A DNA stretch of 64,000 bases from Pseudaminobacter soli (ex Li et al. 2025) (GTDB lineage Bacteria > Pseudomonadota > Alphaproteobacteria > Rhizobiales > Rhizobiaceae), in the NCBI RefSeq assembly GCF_029892515.1, contig NZ_JARXVF010000005.1:1-64000 (forward strand), written 5' to 3'. Below are positions 25,832 to 35,807 of this stretch, piece by piece (position 1 is the first letter of the stretch; each line of letters begins with the position of its first letter). The notes beneath the pieces were generated by a model. The model saw nothing but the letters and a program-made list of their open reading frames with translations, made no database searches and had not been told where the DNA came from. Made by a program: the position numbers and the translations under genes.

Positions 25832-26839
25832 TCAGGCGGCGCTCTGGGTGTTGGGCAGTTCGAAGGCGCCTTCCAGCGACATGCGGATCGCCGTGGAAGC
25901 AATGGCCCGCCTTGAGCTGAGAACGTCGGACATGGCCACCTCGTCCGCTCCCTGGCCGAGCTCGGACTCGATCATGCGCCGCGTGCGCGCGCTGATGGAC
26001 GACAGCACCGCCTCGGCTAGTTCGGGCGGCGCGCCGCGCAGGCAAAGCGTGAGCGTTTCGGTCGACAGCCCGTCGAACAGCAGAACGCGCGCCTTCTGCG
26101 GAAGGAACACGACATCCTCGAAGGAGAACATCCGGGCGCGGATGCCGTCGAGATTGCTGGTGCCTTCCAGTTCCAGATCCCGCATGACCTCGTCAGCCTG
26201 ATCCTTCTCCATTTCATTGAGCAGGCTGGCGACCCGGCTCTGGCCGGCCGAAATATCCTTGGTCGCCCGCTCCGAAAGAACGCGGTTGCGAAGCTGGTTT
26301 TCGACGATCTGCGTCGCCGTGTCGGGAATGACACCCATCGACATCATGCGTTTCAGGATCTCGCCCCGAAGCGGCTTTTCGAGAGCCAGCAGCACATTGG
26401 CTGCGGCCGTCGGCGCGAGCTTCGACATGATGACTGCCGACGTCTGCGGATGCTCGACGTTCAGGAAACCTGCGACGCGGGCCGGATCGACCCTCTGCAG
26501 TTCGGGCCAGACCGGCGTCAGCACCTCCTGCATGCCGGACGAGCCGCGTCCCATGATGGCGTTCATCTCTTCGGGCGAAAGCGACTCGGTGAGGATCGCG
26601 TTCATGTCGTCAGCAGAGTCCAGCAGGCCTGCGCCTTCCATGAACTCGGCCTCGAACTCGGCCACGATCTGCTCCAAATCGGCCTGCGGAATTGTGCGTA
26701 AAAGCCGCGCGGCCTCGATCAGCGCCTTCAGTTCCTCCTGCTTGAAGAACTTCAGCATGCGGCTCGCCGACGGCTTGCCCATGGCGACGAGAATGGCCGC
26801 GGCCTTCTGCGCGCGCGTCAGCTTAGCCAGCACCGTCAT
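25832..26839 (-). CDS. fliG: Flagellar motor switch protein FliG
   Basis: A 335-residue switch protein. An N-terminal FliF-binding region (AQKAAAILVAMGKPSASRML) leads to an armadillo middle domain with FLNVEHPQTSAVIMSKL, and a C-terminal domain carries the charged helix that contacts MotA (MFSFEDVVFLPQKA, then ISARTRRMIESEL). It forms the rotor ring that transmits torque and direction changes. It lies between fliN and flhB. Confidence 0.96.
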   Translation of the reverse strand: MTVLAKLTRAQKAAAILVAMGKPSASRMLKFFKQEELKALIEAARLLRTIPQADLEQIVAEFEAEFMEGAGLLDSADDMNAILTESLSPEEMNAIMGRGSSGMQEVLTPVWPELQRVDPARVAGFLNVEHPQTSAVIMSKLAPTAAANVLLALEKPLRGEILKRMMSMGVIPDTATQIVENQLRNRVLSERATKDISAGQSRVASLLNEMEKDQADEVMRDLELEGTSNLDGIRARMFSFEDVVFLPQKARVLLFDGLSTETLTLCLRGAPPELAEAVLSSISARTRRMIESELGQGADEVAMSDVLSSRRAIASTAIRMSLEGAFELPNTQSAA

Positions 26840-26882
26840 GCTGAAATTCTTCCTGGTAAGGCTAGTGAGGCACTATGCTGCA

Positions 26883-27272
26883 TCATGCGGGTTTCGCCGC
26901 CGTGATGATTTCCGTCAACTTGATGCCAAAGCGCGACGGGTCGTTTTCCAGGACGGTGATCTCGCCGCGGGCGATCTTGCGGCCGTTCACCACTACGTCG
27001 ACCGGTTCGCCGATGCGACGGTTGAGCGCCACGGTCGAGCCCTTCTGCAGGGCCATCAGCTCGGACACCTGCATGTCGGCGCTACCGAGCACGGTCTGCA
27101 CCTCCACAGGGATGTTCATGATCACAGCGGCATTCGACGCCTGACGCTCAGGCTTCGCCTTCTCCTGCGGGCGCCGGTCCTCTTCGTGGAGAGCTCCACG
27201 GAGTTCCTCGATGGCCCGGTTGAGCTGCTCCTCCGGGATATCGCCTTCCGCTTCTGCGCCGATCTCGTTCAT
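26883..27272 (-). CDS. fliN: Flagellar motor switch protein FliN
   Basis: A 129-residue protein ending in the SpoA-like domain of the C-ring ([20 protein letters not shown], then [11 protein letters not shown]). With FliM and FliG it makes the switch that responds to CheY. I chose the ATG at 27272, preceded by GGAGAGG, over a GTG four codons upstream. It lies about 43 bp downstream of fliM. Confidence 0.94.
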   Translation of the reverse strand: MNEIGAEAEGDIPEEQLNRAIEELRGALHEEDRRPQEKAKPERQASNAAVIMNIPVEVQTVLGSADMQVSELMALQKGSTVALNRRIGEPVDVVVNGRKIARGEITVLENDPSRFGIKLTEIITAAKPA

Positions 27273-27314
27273 CTGCCTCTCCACTTCAGGCCACCTCGAA
27301 ACAACGCCTGGGCG

Positions 27315-28247
27315 TCATTCCGGCAACAAAGTATCCATCAGGTCCTGGCCGGCATCGAAAGGATGCCTGATTCGGACCGTGTAATTCTGCCCTAATTTAC
27401 CGAATTCGCACACAAACAGCGTCATGTTGCGCGCAGAAAGACGTGCTTGCGACTGGGCGTTTTCTTCGAGCTCGATGATCTGGCCTTCCTGCAGCATGGC
27501 GATCTCGCCGAGCGTCATGTGGGCTATAGGAAGCGTCGCTTCCAGTGTGACGGTCGAGCGCCTCACCTCTTCGCCGAAGCGCTCCTGCCATTCGGTCTCC
27601 GGCTCGGCATTCGCGGCCTGCGCGCCGGCTTCGCCGCGATGCTTGAGCAGCACGCGTTGTGGCATGGTCAGCACAATCAAGCCCGCGTTCACGCCCGCCG
27701 ATATCGAGAAAACCACGCGCACGGCCGGCCCGTCGCGCAGGATGTGCCGCTTGAGCTCTGCGCCCGTAATCGCGGCCGGCAAGGGCAACCGGAACTCGAA
27801 GGCCCGCGGACCGGTGCCGTTCATGGCCTTGGCGATCTCCTCGAACACCATGGTCGCGACTTCGGCTTCGGTCGGAGACAATTCGCGATCGATCGGCTGG
27901 ACAGGTCTTTCGATATCGCCGCCGAAAAGAGCATGGACGACAAGCGCGACGGCTGCCGGATCCATCGACAGGATCAGAGCATCAGGCGAGGAAGCCGATG
28001 CCGCCACCGTCATGGCATGCTGGCTGTTCGACGGGCGGGCCTGAGCGAAGCGCCCCAGTTCGACCGACTGGACCTCGATGTCGAGCGGCGAAGCGAGCTT
28101 GCCGTTCAGCCCCTGCATGACGGCCGACAGCGACCTTTCGGTAAGCGCCTTCGCAGACGAGATGACGCGATCGGGCTCGCCGGTTTCACCGACAAGACGC
28201 TCGATGATGAAGGCGCGTGTTTCTGCAGGACTTGCAGGGCTCACCAT
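27315..28247 (-). CDS. fliM: Flagellar motor switch protein FliM
   Basis: A 310-residue switch component. The C-terminal third is a SpoA domain (MTLGEIAMLQEGQIIELEEN) homologous to FliN, and the middle resembles the CheC-like FliM fold. The enterobacterial CheY-binding N-terminal motif is not visible, as is common in rhizobial FliM. It follows motA by 34 bp in the operon. Confidence 0.9.
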   Translation of the reverse strand: MVSPASPAETRAFIIERLVGETGEPDRVISSAKALTERSLSAVMQGLNGKLASPLDIEVQSVELGRFAQARPSNSQHAMTVAASASSPDALILSMDPAAVALVVHALFGGDIERPVQPIDRELSPTEAEVATMVFEEIAKAMNGTGPRAFEFRLPLPAAITGAELKRHILRDGPAVRVVFSISAGVNAGLIVLTMPQRVLLKHRGEAGAQAANAEPETEWQERFGEEVRRSTVTLEATLPIAHMTLGEIAMLQEGQIIELEENAQSQARLSARNMTLFVCEFGKLGQNYTVRIRHPFDAGQDLMDTLLPE

Positions 28248-28281
28248 ATCTGCCCCCTATTCCGGTCGTTCACGTCGGTCC

Positions 28282-29157
28282 TCACGCGGCCTTCTTCGTA
28301 TCGAAGCTGGTGTTCATCGTGCTCTGCTCGACCGCGTCGAGCGACGGGCGGTCATAGGCGGAAATGGTCTTGCGGCCGAATTCGATGGCCACCTGCGGCA
28401 GCGAGCCATTCAGATAGGCCAGGAGCGTCTGCTTCACGATCACATAGAGACGGTTGTTCTTTTCGCGCACGATCTTGATCTTGGTAGCGATCGGACCGAC
28501 CACCGCGTAGGACAGGAAGATGCCGAGGAACGTACCGACCAGGGCGGCGCCGATAAGCGCGCCGAGGATTTCGGGAGACTGGTCCAGTGCGCCCATCGCC
28601 TTCACGACGCCCAGCACCGCAGCGACGATGCCGAGAGCCGGCAGGCCGTCGGCCATCGCCGTCAGTGCGTGATAGGGCTTCAGCTTGTCGGCGCGGATGG
28701 TGTGGATTTCCTCGTCCATCAGTGCTTCGATCTCATGCGGCCGCGCGCTACCGATGATGATCAGGCGGCAATAGTCGCATATGAAATGCGTGAGATCGTG
28801 CTTCTTCAGGACGCTCGGGAAGGCCTGGAAGATGACCGAATCGTCGGGGTTGTCGATATGGGCTTCCACCTCGCTGCGCGATTTGGAGCGCAACTCGCGC
28901 ATCAGGCTGTGCAGGACGCCGAGCGTCTCGAGATAGTCCTGCTCCTTCGGCACGGCCTGCTTGAAGGCCTCCATGCAGCCCTTGGCGGTGTCCTTGACCG
29001 TCGAGATCGGATTGGCGACCAGGAACGTGCCGATCGAAGCACCCATGATGATGACAGCTTCCCAGGGCTGCACGAGTACGTTGACGTGCCCGCCCATTGC
29101 CATGAACCCACCAAGCACGCAGCCCAGGGTCACAACGATACCGATAAGAATGCCCAC
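28282..29157 (-). CDS. motA: Flagellar stator protein MotA
   Basis: A 291-residue stator subunit with four membrane helices. A cytoplasmic loop lies between helices 2 and 3, and the third helix region is [20 protein letters not shown], which carries the conserved proline and ion-pathway residues. It starts with GTG at 29157 ([16 protein letters not shown]). It is the first gene of the minus-strand motor/switch operon, divergent from the DUF1217 gene; the 177-bp gap holds both promoters. It pairs with MotB, encoded about 15 kb away. Confidence 0.95.
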   Translation of the reverse strand: MGILIGIVVTLGCVLGGFMAMGGHVNVLVQPWEAVIIMGASIGTFLVANPISTVKDTAKGCMEAFKQAVPKEQDYLETLGVLHSLMRELRSKSRSEVEAHIDNPDDSVIFQAFPSVLKKHDLTHFICDYCRLIIIGSARPHEIEALMDEEIHTIRADKLKPYHALTAMADGLPALGIVAAVLGVVKAMGALDQSPEILGALIGAALVGTFLGIFLSYAVVGPIATKIKIVREKNNRLYVIVKQTLLAYLNGSLPQVAIEFGRKTISAYDRPSLDAVEQSTMNTSFDTKKAA

Positions 29158-29334
29158 CGTCAGTCCTTCCGCGAGTCGACTTCCATCCGAGCAATAGCGA
29201 CCGTGCCTTGTGTGAGGCTTGAATCACTGTTCAGTGGTGTCTCCGCCGCAAGGCGCAATTTGACAACCAAGCTTCAGTTTCGCGCAAGGAAGTTGGGCTA
29301 GCCTCGTCGGATAAGTTCGGGCGGAGACTGCCAA

Positions 29335-30456
29335 GTGCTCAACACCTATGCCAGCTATCAGCTGATCACGAGAGACATCGACAAGTCGCTGAGCCGCGTC
29401 CAGAAGCAGCCCTTGGTGGACCGCGAGACCAAGTACTACCTTGATAACATTACCAAGGTTAAGTCGATCGACGAGTTCGTCAACAACGACCGGCTGTTCA
29501 AATACGCGATGAAGGCCTTCGGCCTCGAGGACATGGCCTATGCCAAGGCCTTCATGAAGAAGGCCCTGAAGGAAGGCGTTTCCGATCCCAACAGCTTCGC
29601 CAACAAGCTTTCCGACAAGCGCTACGCCGAGTTCGTCAAAGCCTTCAACTTCGCCGCCTACGGCTCCGAGGCGACCGTCTACAACAAGGCGCAGCAATTT
29701 ACCGCGCAGAACTATGCCACACAGGTGGAATTGCTCGGGTTCGATCCGAAGTCGGACGCGGTCAAGAAGGAAACGGCCTACTACCTAACCAATATCGTCA
29801 AGGTGAAGTCCATCGACGAGTTCCTGTCCAACGACAGGCTCTACAACTACGCCATGACGGCCTTCGGCATGGATCCGAAGACCGACAACAAGGAACTGAT
29901 GCGGAAGATGCTGGAGGGAGGCGTACGCGATCCCAACAGCCCTGCGAACAAGTCGGACGAGACGCGCTACAAGGCCTTCGTGGGGGCTTTCAATTTCGAG
30001 GCGCTGGGCGAAAGCGCCACCACCTACAATCCAGCACAGCAGCCGGCCACGGCAAAATACTTCCGGCAGACCCTGGAAGAAGATGCCGGCAAGGACAACG
30101 AGGGCGTGCGCCTGGCACTCTATTTCCAGCGCAAGGCACCTTCCATCACCTCCTTCTACCAGGTGCTCTCGGACCCGGCACTGGCCAAGGTGGTTCGCAC
30201 CTTGCTCAGCCTGCCTGAATCCTTTGCCCAGGCCGACATCGACAAGCAGGTGCAACTCTTTGAGAAGCGGCTGAAGATCTCCGACTTTTCCAACCCGAAG
30301 GCGCTGGACAAGCTGCTCACCCGCTTCACCACCCTCTGGGAGATCGACAACCCGTCGTCCCCGGTGCAGGCGTCTTTGAGCGTCCTGTTCAGCCAGCCCG
30401 TCGAATACGGTGTCTCGACGAACCTGATGCTGGCAATCCAGAAAATGAAGAGCTGA
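29335..30456 (+). CDS. DUF1217 family flagellar-cluster protein with internal repeats
   Basis: A 373-residue protein without signal peptide. It is built from two clear copies of a roughly 97-residue unit (about 29-125 and 143-240), each containing YYLxNIxKVKSIDEF, NDRL-x2-YAM-x-AFG, GV-x-DPNS and AFNF. A third, degenerate copy (about 257-335) keeps FQRKAPSITSFYQVLSD and a DFSNPK turn. This matches DUF1217 proteins found in alphaproteobacterial flagellar clusters, whose function is not established. It starts with GTG (GGAG about 9 nt before) and lies 10 bp before flgF, so it probably serves the rod or export system. Confidence 0.85.
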   Translation: MLNTYASYQLITRDIDKSLSRVQKQPLVDRETKYYLDNITKVKSIDEFVNNDRLFKYAMKAFGLEDMAYAKAFMKKALKEGVSDPNSFANKLSDKRYAEFVKAFNFAAYGSEATVYNKAQQFTAQNYATQVELLGFDPKSDAVKKETAYYLTNIVKVKSIDEFLSNDRLYNYAMTAFGMDPKTDNKELMRKMLEGGVRDPNSPANKSDETRYKAFVGAFNFEALGESATTYNPAQQPATAKYFRQTLEEDAGKDNEGVRLALYFQRKAPSITSFYQVLSDPALAKVVRTLLSLPESFAQADIDKQVQLFEKRLKISDFSNPKALDKLLTRFTTLWEIDNPSSPVQASLSVLFSQPVEYGVSTNLMLAIQKMKS

Positions 30457-30466
30457 GGACAAGCAC

Positions 30467-31189
30467 GTGCAGGATGGTCTTTACGTCGCCCTTTCGTCGC
30501 AGATCGCGCTGGAGCGCCGGCTGAACACGATCGCCGACAACGTCGCGAACGCGTCCACCGTGGGCTTTCGCGCCACCGGCGTGAAGTTCGAAGATATCGT
30601 GTCAGGTGTCGGCCAGAAGTCGATGGCATTCGTGTCCACTGGCGACACCTATCTGTCGACACAATCCGGGGGACTGCGCCAAACCGGAAACCCGCTCGAC
30701 TTTGCCATCAAGGGCGACGCCTGGTTCGGCATTCAGACGCCCGCAGGGACCGTCATGACCCGTGACGGCCGCTTCACAATGACGGAGAACGGCGAACTCG
30801 TGACCGTCGAAGGCTATCCTGTGCTCGACGCCGGCGGCGCGCCCATCCAGCTCGACCCGCGCGAAGGCGTGCCTGAAGCGAGCGCAGACGGCATGTTGCT
30901 CCAGAACGGTCGGCCCGTCGGCGCGCTCGGCCTCTATAGCTTCGACCCAGGACTCAACTTCACCCGCTACGCCAATTCCGGCATTATTCCGAACAACCCG
31001 CCAGAACCGGTCGTCGACCGCATCGATGTCGGTGTGGCCCAGGGCTTCGTCGAAGAGTCCAACGTGAACCCGGTTCTCGAGATGACGCATCTGATCACGG
31101 TTCAGCGCGCGTTTGAAAACACCGCCGCCCTGATGCGCAGCAACGATCAGACCTTCAGCGAAGCCGTTCGCACGTTGGGCTCGAAGTAA
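30467..31189 (+). CDS. flgF: Flagellar proximal rod protein FlgF
   Basis: A 240-residue rod protein. It has the N-terminal flagellar axial motif LNTIADNVANASTVGFRATG and the C-terminal coiled segment with FVEESNVNPVLEMTHLITVQ, both shared by rod/hook proteins. It starts with GTG at 30467, with AGGAC upstream. FlgF is a proximal rod subunit under the FlgG distal rod. fliI follows after 9 bp. Confidence 0.93.
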   Translation: MQDGLYVALSSQIALERRLNTIADNVANASTVGFRATGVKFEDIVSGVGQKSMAFVSTGDTYLSTQSGGLRQTGNPLDFAIKGDAWFGIQTPAGTVMTRDGRFTMTENGELVTVEGYPVLDAGGAPIQLDPREGVPEASADGMLLQNGRPVGALGLYSFDPGLNFTRYANSGIIPNNPPEPVVDRIDVGVAQGFVEESNVNPVLEMTHLITVQRAFENTAALMRSNDQTFSEAVRTLGSK

Positions 31190-31198
31190 GCACGACAG

Positions 31199-32611
31199 AT
31201 GTCGAATGTCTTGCCGGTTCCGGCTACTCCGAATGATCCGTCCGAGCACCAACTGGACAACCGGCTGACGATCCTTGAGCGAAGCTTCCGGCGCATTGCC
31301 GAGGAGCGCACTCTCGTCAAGCGCGGCGGACGCGTAATCGAAGTATCGCCGACCAATTATCGGGCTCGCGGCCTTTCGAGCACGGCCCGGCTCGGCGACA
31401 TCGTCGAGCATAGAGGCAAGACTGGCACGCGGCGCGGTGAGATCATTCAGATCGGCGCCGACGAAGTGCTCATCGCACCATTCGAGCGCACTGCCGACGC
31501 CGGCGTCGGCGACCTCGTTTTCAATCGCGGTCCCTTCGCCATTGCGCCGCATGCTTCATGGCGCGGCCGCGTCATCGACTCGCTTGCCCGCCCGATCGAT
31601 GGCGGCCCGGCGCTTATCGAGGGCGAGTTTCGCGAATCCGGCGATGCCACGCCGCCGGCCGCCCTCGCCCGCCAGCGCGTTGCCACGTCCTTCCTCACCG
31701 GCGTGCGCGTCATCGATATCTTCACCCCGATCTGCTTCGGCCAGCGCCTCGGTATCTTTGCCGGCTCCGGCGTTGGCAAGTCGACGCTGCTCGCCATGCT
31801 TGCCAGCGCCGAGGCCTTCGACACCGTCGTCGTGGCCCTGGTTGGCGAACGCGGCCGCGAAGTGCGCGAATTCCTGGAAGACACGATCGGCCAGGCCGGC
31901 ATGGCCAAGACTGTGGCCGTAGTTGCCACCAGCGACGAGAGCGCGATGATGCGCCGCCGCGCACCGGACACCGCCATGCGGGTGGCCGAGTGTTTTCGCG
32001 AACGCGGCGACCGCGTGCTGCTTGTGCTCGATTCGATCACCCGCTTTGCTCATGCCCTGCGCGAGGTCGCCATCGGCACGGGCGAACCGCCGATCGCGCG
32101 TGGCTATCCCGCGTCTGTCTTTACCGATCTGCCGAAGCTGCTGGAACGCGCCGGCCCTGGCGTCGAAGGGTCCGGCTCCATCACCGCCATCATCTCGGTG
32201 CTTGTCGACGGCGACGATCATAACGACCCGGTAGCGGACTCGGTGCGCGGCATTCTCGACGGGCACATCGTGCTCGACCGCGCCATCGCCGAGCAAGGCC
32301 GCTTCCCTGCGGTCAATCCTCTGGCTTCCATCTCGCGTCTTGCCGGCAAGGCTTGGAGCGAAGACGAGCGGATGCTGGTAACTCGGCTCAAGGCCATGAT
32401 TTCGCGCTTCGAGGACACCCGCGACATCCGCCTGTTGGGCGCCTATCAGCCCGGAATGGATGCCGAACTCGACATGGCCGTGCGCCAGGTGCCGCTGGTC
32501 TACGAAGTGCTGACGCAAACGCCCGCCGACCCGCCCTCGACCGACCCTTTGGCCGATCTGGCCCGCCACCTCAGAGCGAAGGACAAGCCCAATGCAGCTC
32601 AGCCAGATTGA
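31199..32611 (+). CDS. fliI: Flagellum-specific ATPase FliI
   Basis: A 470-residue ATPase related to the F1 beta subunit. Walker A is GSGVGKST at 189-196, and the LVLDSITRFAHALREVA segment gives Walker B. It energises protein export together with a FliH-like regulator, of which a candidate lies at 43639. The next gene overlaps its 3' end by 20 bp. Confidence 0.95.
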   Translation: MSNVLPVPATPNDPSEHQLDNRLTILERSFRRIAEERTLVKRGGRVIEVSPTNYRARGLSSTARLGDIVEHRGKTGTRRGEIIQIGADEVLIAPFERTADAGVGDLVFNRGPFAIAPHASWRGRVIDSLARPIDGGPALIEGEFRESGDATPPAALARQRVATSFLTGVRVIDIFTPICFGQRLGIFAGSGVGKSTLLAMLASAEAFDTVVVALVGERGREVREFLEDTIGQAGMAKTVAVVATSDESAMMRRRAPDTAMRVAECFRERGDRVLLVLDSITRFAHALREVAIGTGEPPIARGYPASVFTDLPKLLERAGPGVEGSGSITAIISVLVDGDDHNDPVADSVRGILDGHIVLDRAIAEQGRFPAVNPLASISRLAGKAWSEDERMLVTRLKAMISRFEDTRDIRLLGAYQPGMDAELDMAVRQVPLVYEVLTQTPADPPSTDPLADLARHLRAKDKPNAAQPD

Positions 32612-33227
32612 GCAAACCCTTCAACAGATGCTCGAGAAGGAGCAGGCCGCCGAACAGCAGGCGCAGCAGGCGCGCAGGAAGCCCCTCAGCCTGTCGAACC
32701 TGCTTGAGCGCTTGACCGTTTGGACGGAAAGTTCGCGCAAGGCGGACCGTCGCAGCGATCTGGTCATCGCAGGCCTGGGCATCACCCTCGGCCTCGTTTG
32801 CGCGCTGTTTCCCTGGTACATCTTCTTCAACCCCGACAAATTCGGCGTCCAGGCGTTGAAGTTCGGGGGAGACGGAAGTGGCGGGCACCGACCGGTTGCC
32901 TCGATCTCGCACAAATTGGGCGTGAGCGATGCTCCGTCGGACGACATTGCATCGCTCGACAAGGTCGACCTCTTCGCCACCGGCACGCTTCCCGACAAGG
33001 AAGAGCGGATGGCGGAGCCCAACCAGCCGTTCCCAGTCGTGGAGATGCCGTACCGCTTGGTCCATGTCGTCAACGGTCGAGGCCTGATCGAGGACGAAGC
33101 CGGCCTTTGGGTGGTTCAGCCGGGCGCATTGCTGCCCGACAGCACCCGCGTTGCCAGCATCGAGCAGCGCGCAGGCAAATGGGTCATGGTCACCAGCGCC
33201 GACAAGGTCGTGGAACTCGCTCGCTGA
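32592..33227 (+). CDS. Hypothetical flagellar-operon protein with one membrane segment
   Basis: A 211-residue protein I cannot assign. The N-terminus is a glutamine-rich, coiled-coil-prone stretch (about 1-30; IEQTLQQMLEKEQAAEQQAQ). A single membrane helix follows at about 62-80 (VIAGLGITLGLVCALFPWYI) and then a probably periplasmic globular domain. It overlaps the end of fliI by 20 bp, so it is coupled to it. FliJ normally sits beside FliI but has no membrane helix; FliO has one helix but lies beside FliP. Neither label fits well. A terminator hairpin follows. Confidence 0.75.
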   Translation: MQLSQIEQTLQQMLEKEQAAEQQAQQARRKPLSLSNLLERLTVWTESSRKADRRSDLVIAGLGITLGLVCALFPWYIFFNPDKFGVQALKFGGDGSGGHRPVASISHKLGVSDAPSDDIASLDKVDLFATGTLPDKEERMAEPNQPFPVVEMPYRLVHVVNGRGLIEDEAGLWVVQPGALLPDSTRVASIEQRAGKWVMVTSADKVVELAR

Positions 33228-33250
33228 GCGCGCCCATCATTCTGGTTGAA

Positions 33251-33292
33251 AAGCGGTATCGGACTTCCACGTCCGGTACCGTTTCACTTTTT
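33251..33292 (+). terminator. Terminator after the flgF-fliI operon
   Basis: A 14-bp stem with two G-U pairs (AAGCGGTATCGGAC / GTCCGGTACCGTTT) and a TTCCAC loop is followed by CAC then TTTTT. It ends the upstream block before flgB. Confidence 0.8.
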
Positions 33293-33406
33293 GCGCCTCG
33301 CCGCGCCAGTTCGACCAAGTGTTAACAGTTCCTGAATTTTGAGCGTCCGGCGTAAGGCCCGCGCAAGACTGGCTGCCTACAGTCTGGAAATCTGCCGGAG
33401 ATTTCT

Positions 33407-33787
33407 ATGCAGCCTGTCAATCTATTCAACCTCGCCTCTAAGCAATCGCAGTGGCTTGCCGTTCGCCAGTCGGCCATTGCCGGCAACATAGCCAACGTGA
33501 ATACCCCCGGCTACGGCACTGCCGAGATCGAACCTTTCGAGAAGGTACTCAACAACACGCGCGTCGGGCTCACCGCCACGCAGGAAGGCCACTTCGCGGC
33601 TGGCGTCACCAACGCGGCCTTTGACGTTCGCAACGAAAACACCTCGAACTCGGTGCTTCCGTCGAAAAACTCGGTCGTCCTTGAGAACGAATTGATGAAG
33701 GCCGGCGACGTGCGCCGCACCTTCGAGCTCAACACTGCGATCGTCAAATCGTTTCACCGCATGATGATGCTGAGCGTGAAGGGCTGA
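33407..33787 (+). CDS. flgB: Flagellar proximal rod protein FlgB
   Basis: A 126-residue rod protein with the axial motif [20 protein letters not shown] near the start and a C-terminal helix of the rod family. FlgB links the rod to the MS ring/FliE. It starts the large plus-strand operon; the 114 bp between the preceding terminator and its ATG should hold the promoter. flgC begins 5 bp later. Confidence 0.93.
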   Translation: MQPVNLFNLASKQSQWLAVRQSAIAGNIANVNTPGYGTAEIEPFEKVLNNTRVGLTATQEGHFAAGVTNAAFDVRNENTSNSVLPSKNSVVLENELMKAGDVRRTFELNTAIVKSFHRMMMLSVKG

Positions 33788-33792
33788 TTGGC

Positions 33793-34212
33793 ATGGACGC
33801 GCTTTCCGCAACTCTCAAGGTCGCCGCTTCGGGCCTGACCGCCCAATCCGAACGACTGCGCATCGTCTCGGAAAACCTGGCCAACGCCCAGTCGACCGGC
33901 AGCACGCCGGGATCGGATCCCTATCAGCGCAAGACCATCATCTTCTCCGCTGGGCTCGACCGCGCGGTCGGAGCCTCCCTGGTCAATGTCGCATCGGTTG
34001 ACCGCGATCGCTCGGCTTACCCAGTCGAATATCTGCCCGGCCACGAAGCCGCGGACGACAAGGGCTACGTGAAGATGCCCAACGTCAACGTGCTGGTCGA
34101 AATGGCCGACATGACCGAGGCCAACCGCTCCTACGAAGCCAATTTGCAGGTCGTCAAACAGGCGCGGGACCTCATTTCCATGACCATCGATCTTATGAAA
34201 GGCCAATCATGA
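33793..34212 (+). CDS. flgC: Flagellar proximal rod protein FlgC
   Basis: A 139-residue rod protein. The N-terminal motif [20 protein letters not shown] and a C-terminal [20 protein letters not shown] coiled segment are characteristic. It stacks with FlgB and FlgF in the proximal rod. Its stop overlaps the fliE start by 4 bp. Confidence 0.94.
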   Translation: MDALSATLKVAASGLTAQSERLRIVSENLANAQSTGSTPGSDPYQRKTIIFSAGLDRAVGASLVNVASVDRDRSAYPVEYLPGHEAADDKGYVKMPNVNVLVEMADMTEANRSYEANLQVVKQARDLISMTIDLMKGQS

Positions 34213-34526
34213 TCAGCGGCGTCGGCGCAATAAACCAGATCCTGTCGAAGGATGCCGGCAGCGTCACCGGCATGTCTCCGACCGGCGCTCCCACCGGCGT
34301 CAATGCAGGTCAGTCCTTTGCCGAAATGGTGTCGGACGTAGCGGAACGTACCATCGGGACGCTCCAGACTGCGGAGCAGACCTCGGTCAAGGCGTTGCAA
34401 GGCGACGCCGACATGCGCCAGGTCGCAGACGCGGTCATGAACGCCGAGCAGTCGCTGCAGGCGGCAGTCGCGATCCGCGACAAGATCGTCACCGCCTATC
34501 TCGAAGTCAGCCGCATGGCCATCTGA
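34209..34526 (+). CDS. fliE: Flagellar hook-basal body protein FliE
   Basis: A 105-residue protein with the C-terminal FliE segment [20 protein letters not shown] and ending [18 protein letters not shown]. FliE joins the MS ring to the rod and is the first rod component exported. Overlap with flgC (ATGA) indicates coupling, and flgG follows after 14 bp. Confidence 0.93.
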   Translation: MISGVGAINQILSKDAGSVTGMSPTGAPTGVNAGQSFAEMVSDVAERTIGTLQTAEQTSVKALQGDADMRQVADAVMNAEQSLQAAVAIRDKIVTAYLEVSRMAI

Positions 34527-34540
34527 GGAAAGCCGGCATC

Positions 34541-35329
34541 ATGAAAGCGCTCGCCATCGCCGCCACCGGCATGAACGCCCAGCAGACCAATCTCGAGGTC
34601 ATCGCCAACAACATCGCCAATATCAACACCACGGGCTACAAGCGTGCCCGCGCCGAGTTTTCGGATCTGCTCTACCAGGTCGACAGGCTGCAGGGTGTGC
34701 CGAACCGGGCCAACGCCAATGTCGTGCCGGAGGGTGCTTCGATCGGTCTTGGCGTCAGGACCGCGGCGGTGCGCAACGTCCACATCCAGGGATCGCTCAC
34801 CAACACCGGCAACTCCTACGATCTCGCGCTGACCGGCAAGGGCTGGTTCCAGGTCGAAGGCGCTGATGGCCAGACACTCTACACCCGCGCGGGCGCCTTC
34901 AACATCAACGGTACGGGCCAGCTGGTCACCGCTGACGGCCTTACCGTCCTGCCTGCAATCACGGTTCCGACGGATGCTGTGGACGTCATCGTCAACAAGT
35001 CCGGCCAGGTCTTTGCGAAGATCGACGGCCAGACCGACCTGCAGCTGCTCGGCCAGCTGACGCTTGCCAATTTCGTCAACGAGGCAGGTCTCGCTCCCCT
35101 AGGTGACAATCTTTTCCAGGAAACCGTCGCCTCCGGCCCCGCCAATGTCGGCGTTCCCGGCGACCCCGGCTTCGCCCAGGTGCAGCAGGGCTATCTGGAA
35201 GCCTCCAACGTCGATCCGGTCAAGGAAATCACCGAACTGATCTCGGCCCAGCGTGCCTATGAAATGAATTCGAAGGTCATTCAGGCCGCCGACGAGATGG
35301 CTGCGGTCGTTTCGAAGAACATCAGGTAA
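34541..35329 (+). CDS. flgG: Flagellar distal rod protein FlgG
   Basis: A 262-residue distal rod protein, the usual length. It has the axial motif [20 protein letters not shown], the central variable domain, and the C-terminal [20 protein letters not shown] segment. Its polymer passes through the P and L rings encoded downstream. It is followed 4 bp later by flgA. Confidence 0.96.
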   Translation: MKALAIAATGMNAQQTNLEVIANNIANINTTGYKRARAEFSDLLYQVDRLQGVPNRANANVVPEGASIGLGVRTAAVRNVHIQGSLTNTGNSYDLALTGKGWFQVEGADGQTLYTRAGAFNINGTGQLVTADGLTVLPAITVPTDAVDVIVNKSGQVFAKIDGQTDLQLLGQLTLANFVNEAGLAPLGDNLFQETVASGPANVGVPGDPGFAQVQQGYLEASNVDPVKEITELISAQRAYEMNSKVIQAADEMAAVVSKNIR

Positions 35330-35333
35330 GAGC

Positions 35334-35807
35334 ATGACGTCGCGCCCCTTTCACCGTCTCGTCGTTACGGCCACAGCCGGCCTGGCGCTGATTGCGGGCG
35401 CCGCGCCGGCATTGGCCGGAGAGACGGTGACGGTCACCAGTCGCGTCATCTACCCCGGCGAAGCCATTCCGGCCGATGCACTGAGGGAAGTGGTGCTGCG
35501 CGACGGCAAGGTCCCGCCCTCCGCCGTCGCCATGTCGATGAACGACATCGAAGGCAAGGTCGCCCGCCGCACGCTTTTGCCCGGACGCTACATTCCGATG
35601 GCAGCCGTGCGCGACGCCTGGCTGGTCGAACAGGGAGCGTCGGTGCAGCTGGTCTTCGTCTCGGGTCCGCTCACCATTTCAGCAGCCGCAGTCACGCTGC
35701 AGCCAGGTTCTGCCGGAGATCTCGTGAAGGTTCGCAACGTCGATAGCGGCAAGGTCATCAGCGGCACCGTGATGGCCGACGGCACAATTCGGGTCAGCGA
35801 TCTATGA
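35334..35807 (+). CDS. flgA: P-ring assembly chaperone FlgA
   Basis: A 157-residue periplasmic protein. A signal peptide occupies about residues 1-27 (LALIAGAAPALAGE), then the SAF-type chaperone fold (VTSRVIYPGEAIPADALREV). FlgA helps FlgI form the P ring. Its stop overlaps the flgI start by 4 bp, matching the functional link. Confidence 0.92.
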   Translation: MTSRPFHRLVVTATAGLALIAGAAPALAGETVTVTSRVIYPGEAIPADALREVVLRDGKVPPSAVAMSMNDIEGKVARRTLLPGRYIPMAAVRDAWLVEQGASVQLVFVSGPLTISAAAVTLQPGSAGDLVKVRNVDSGKVISGTVMADGTIRVSDL

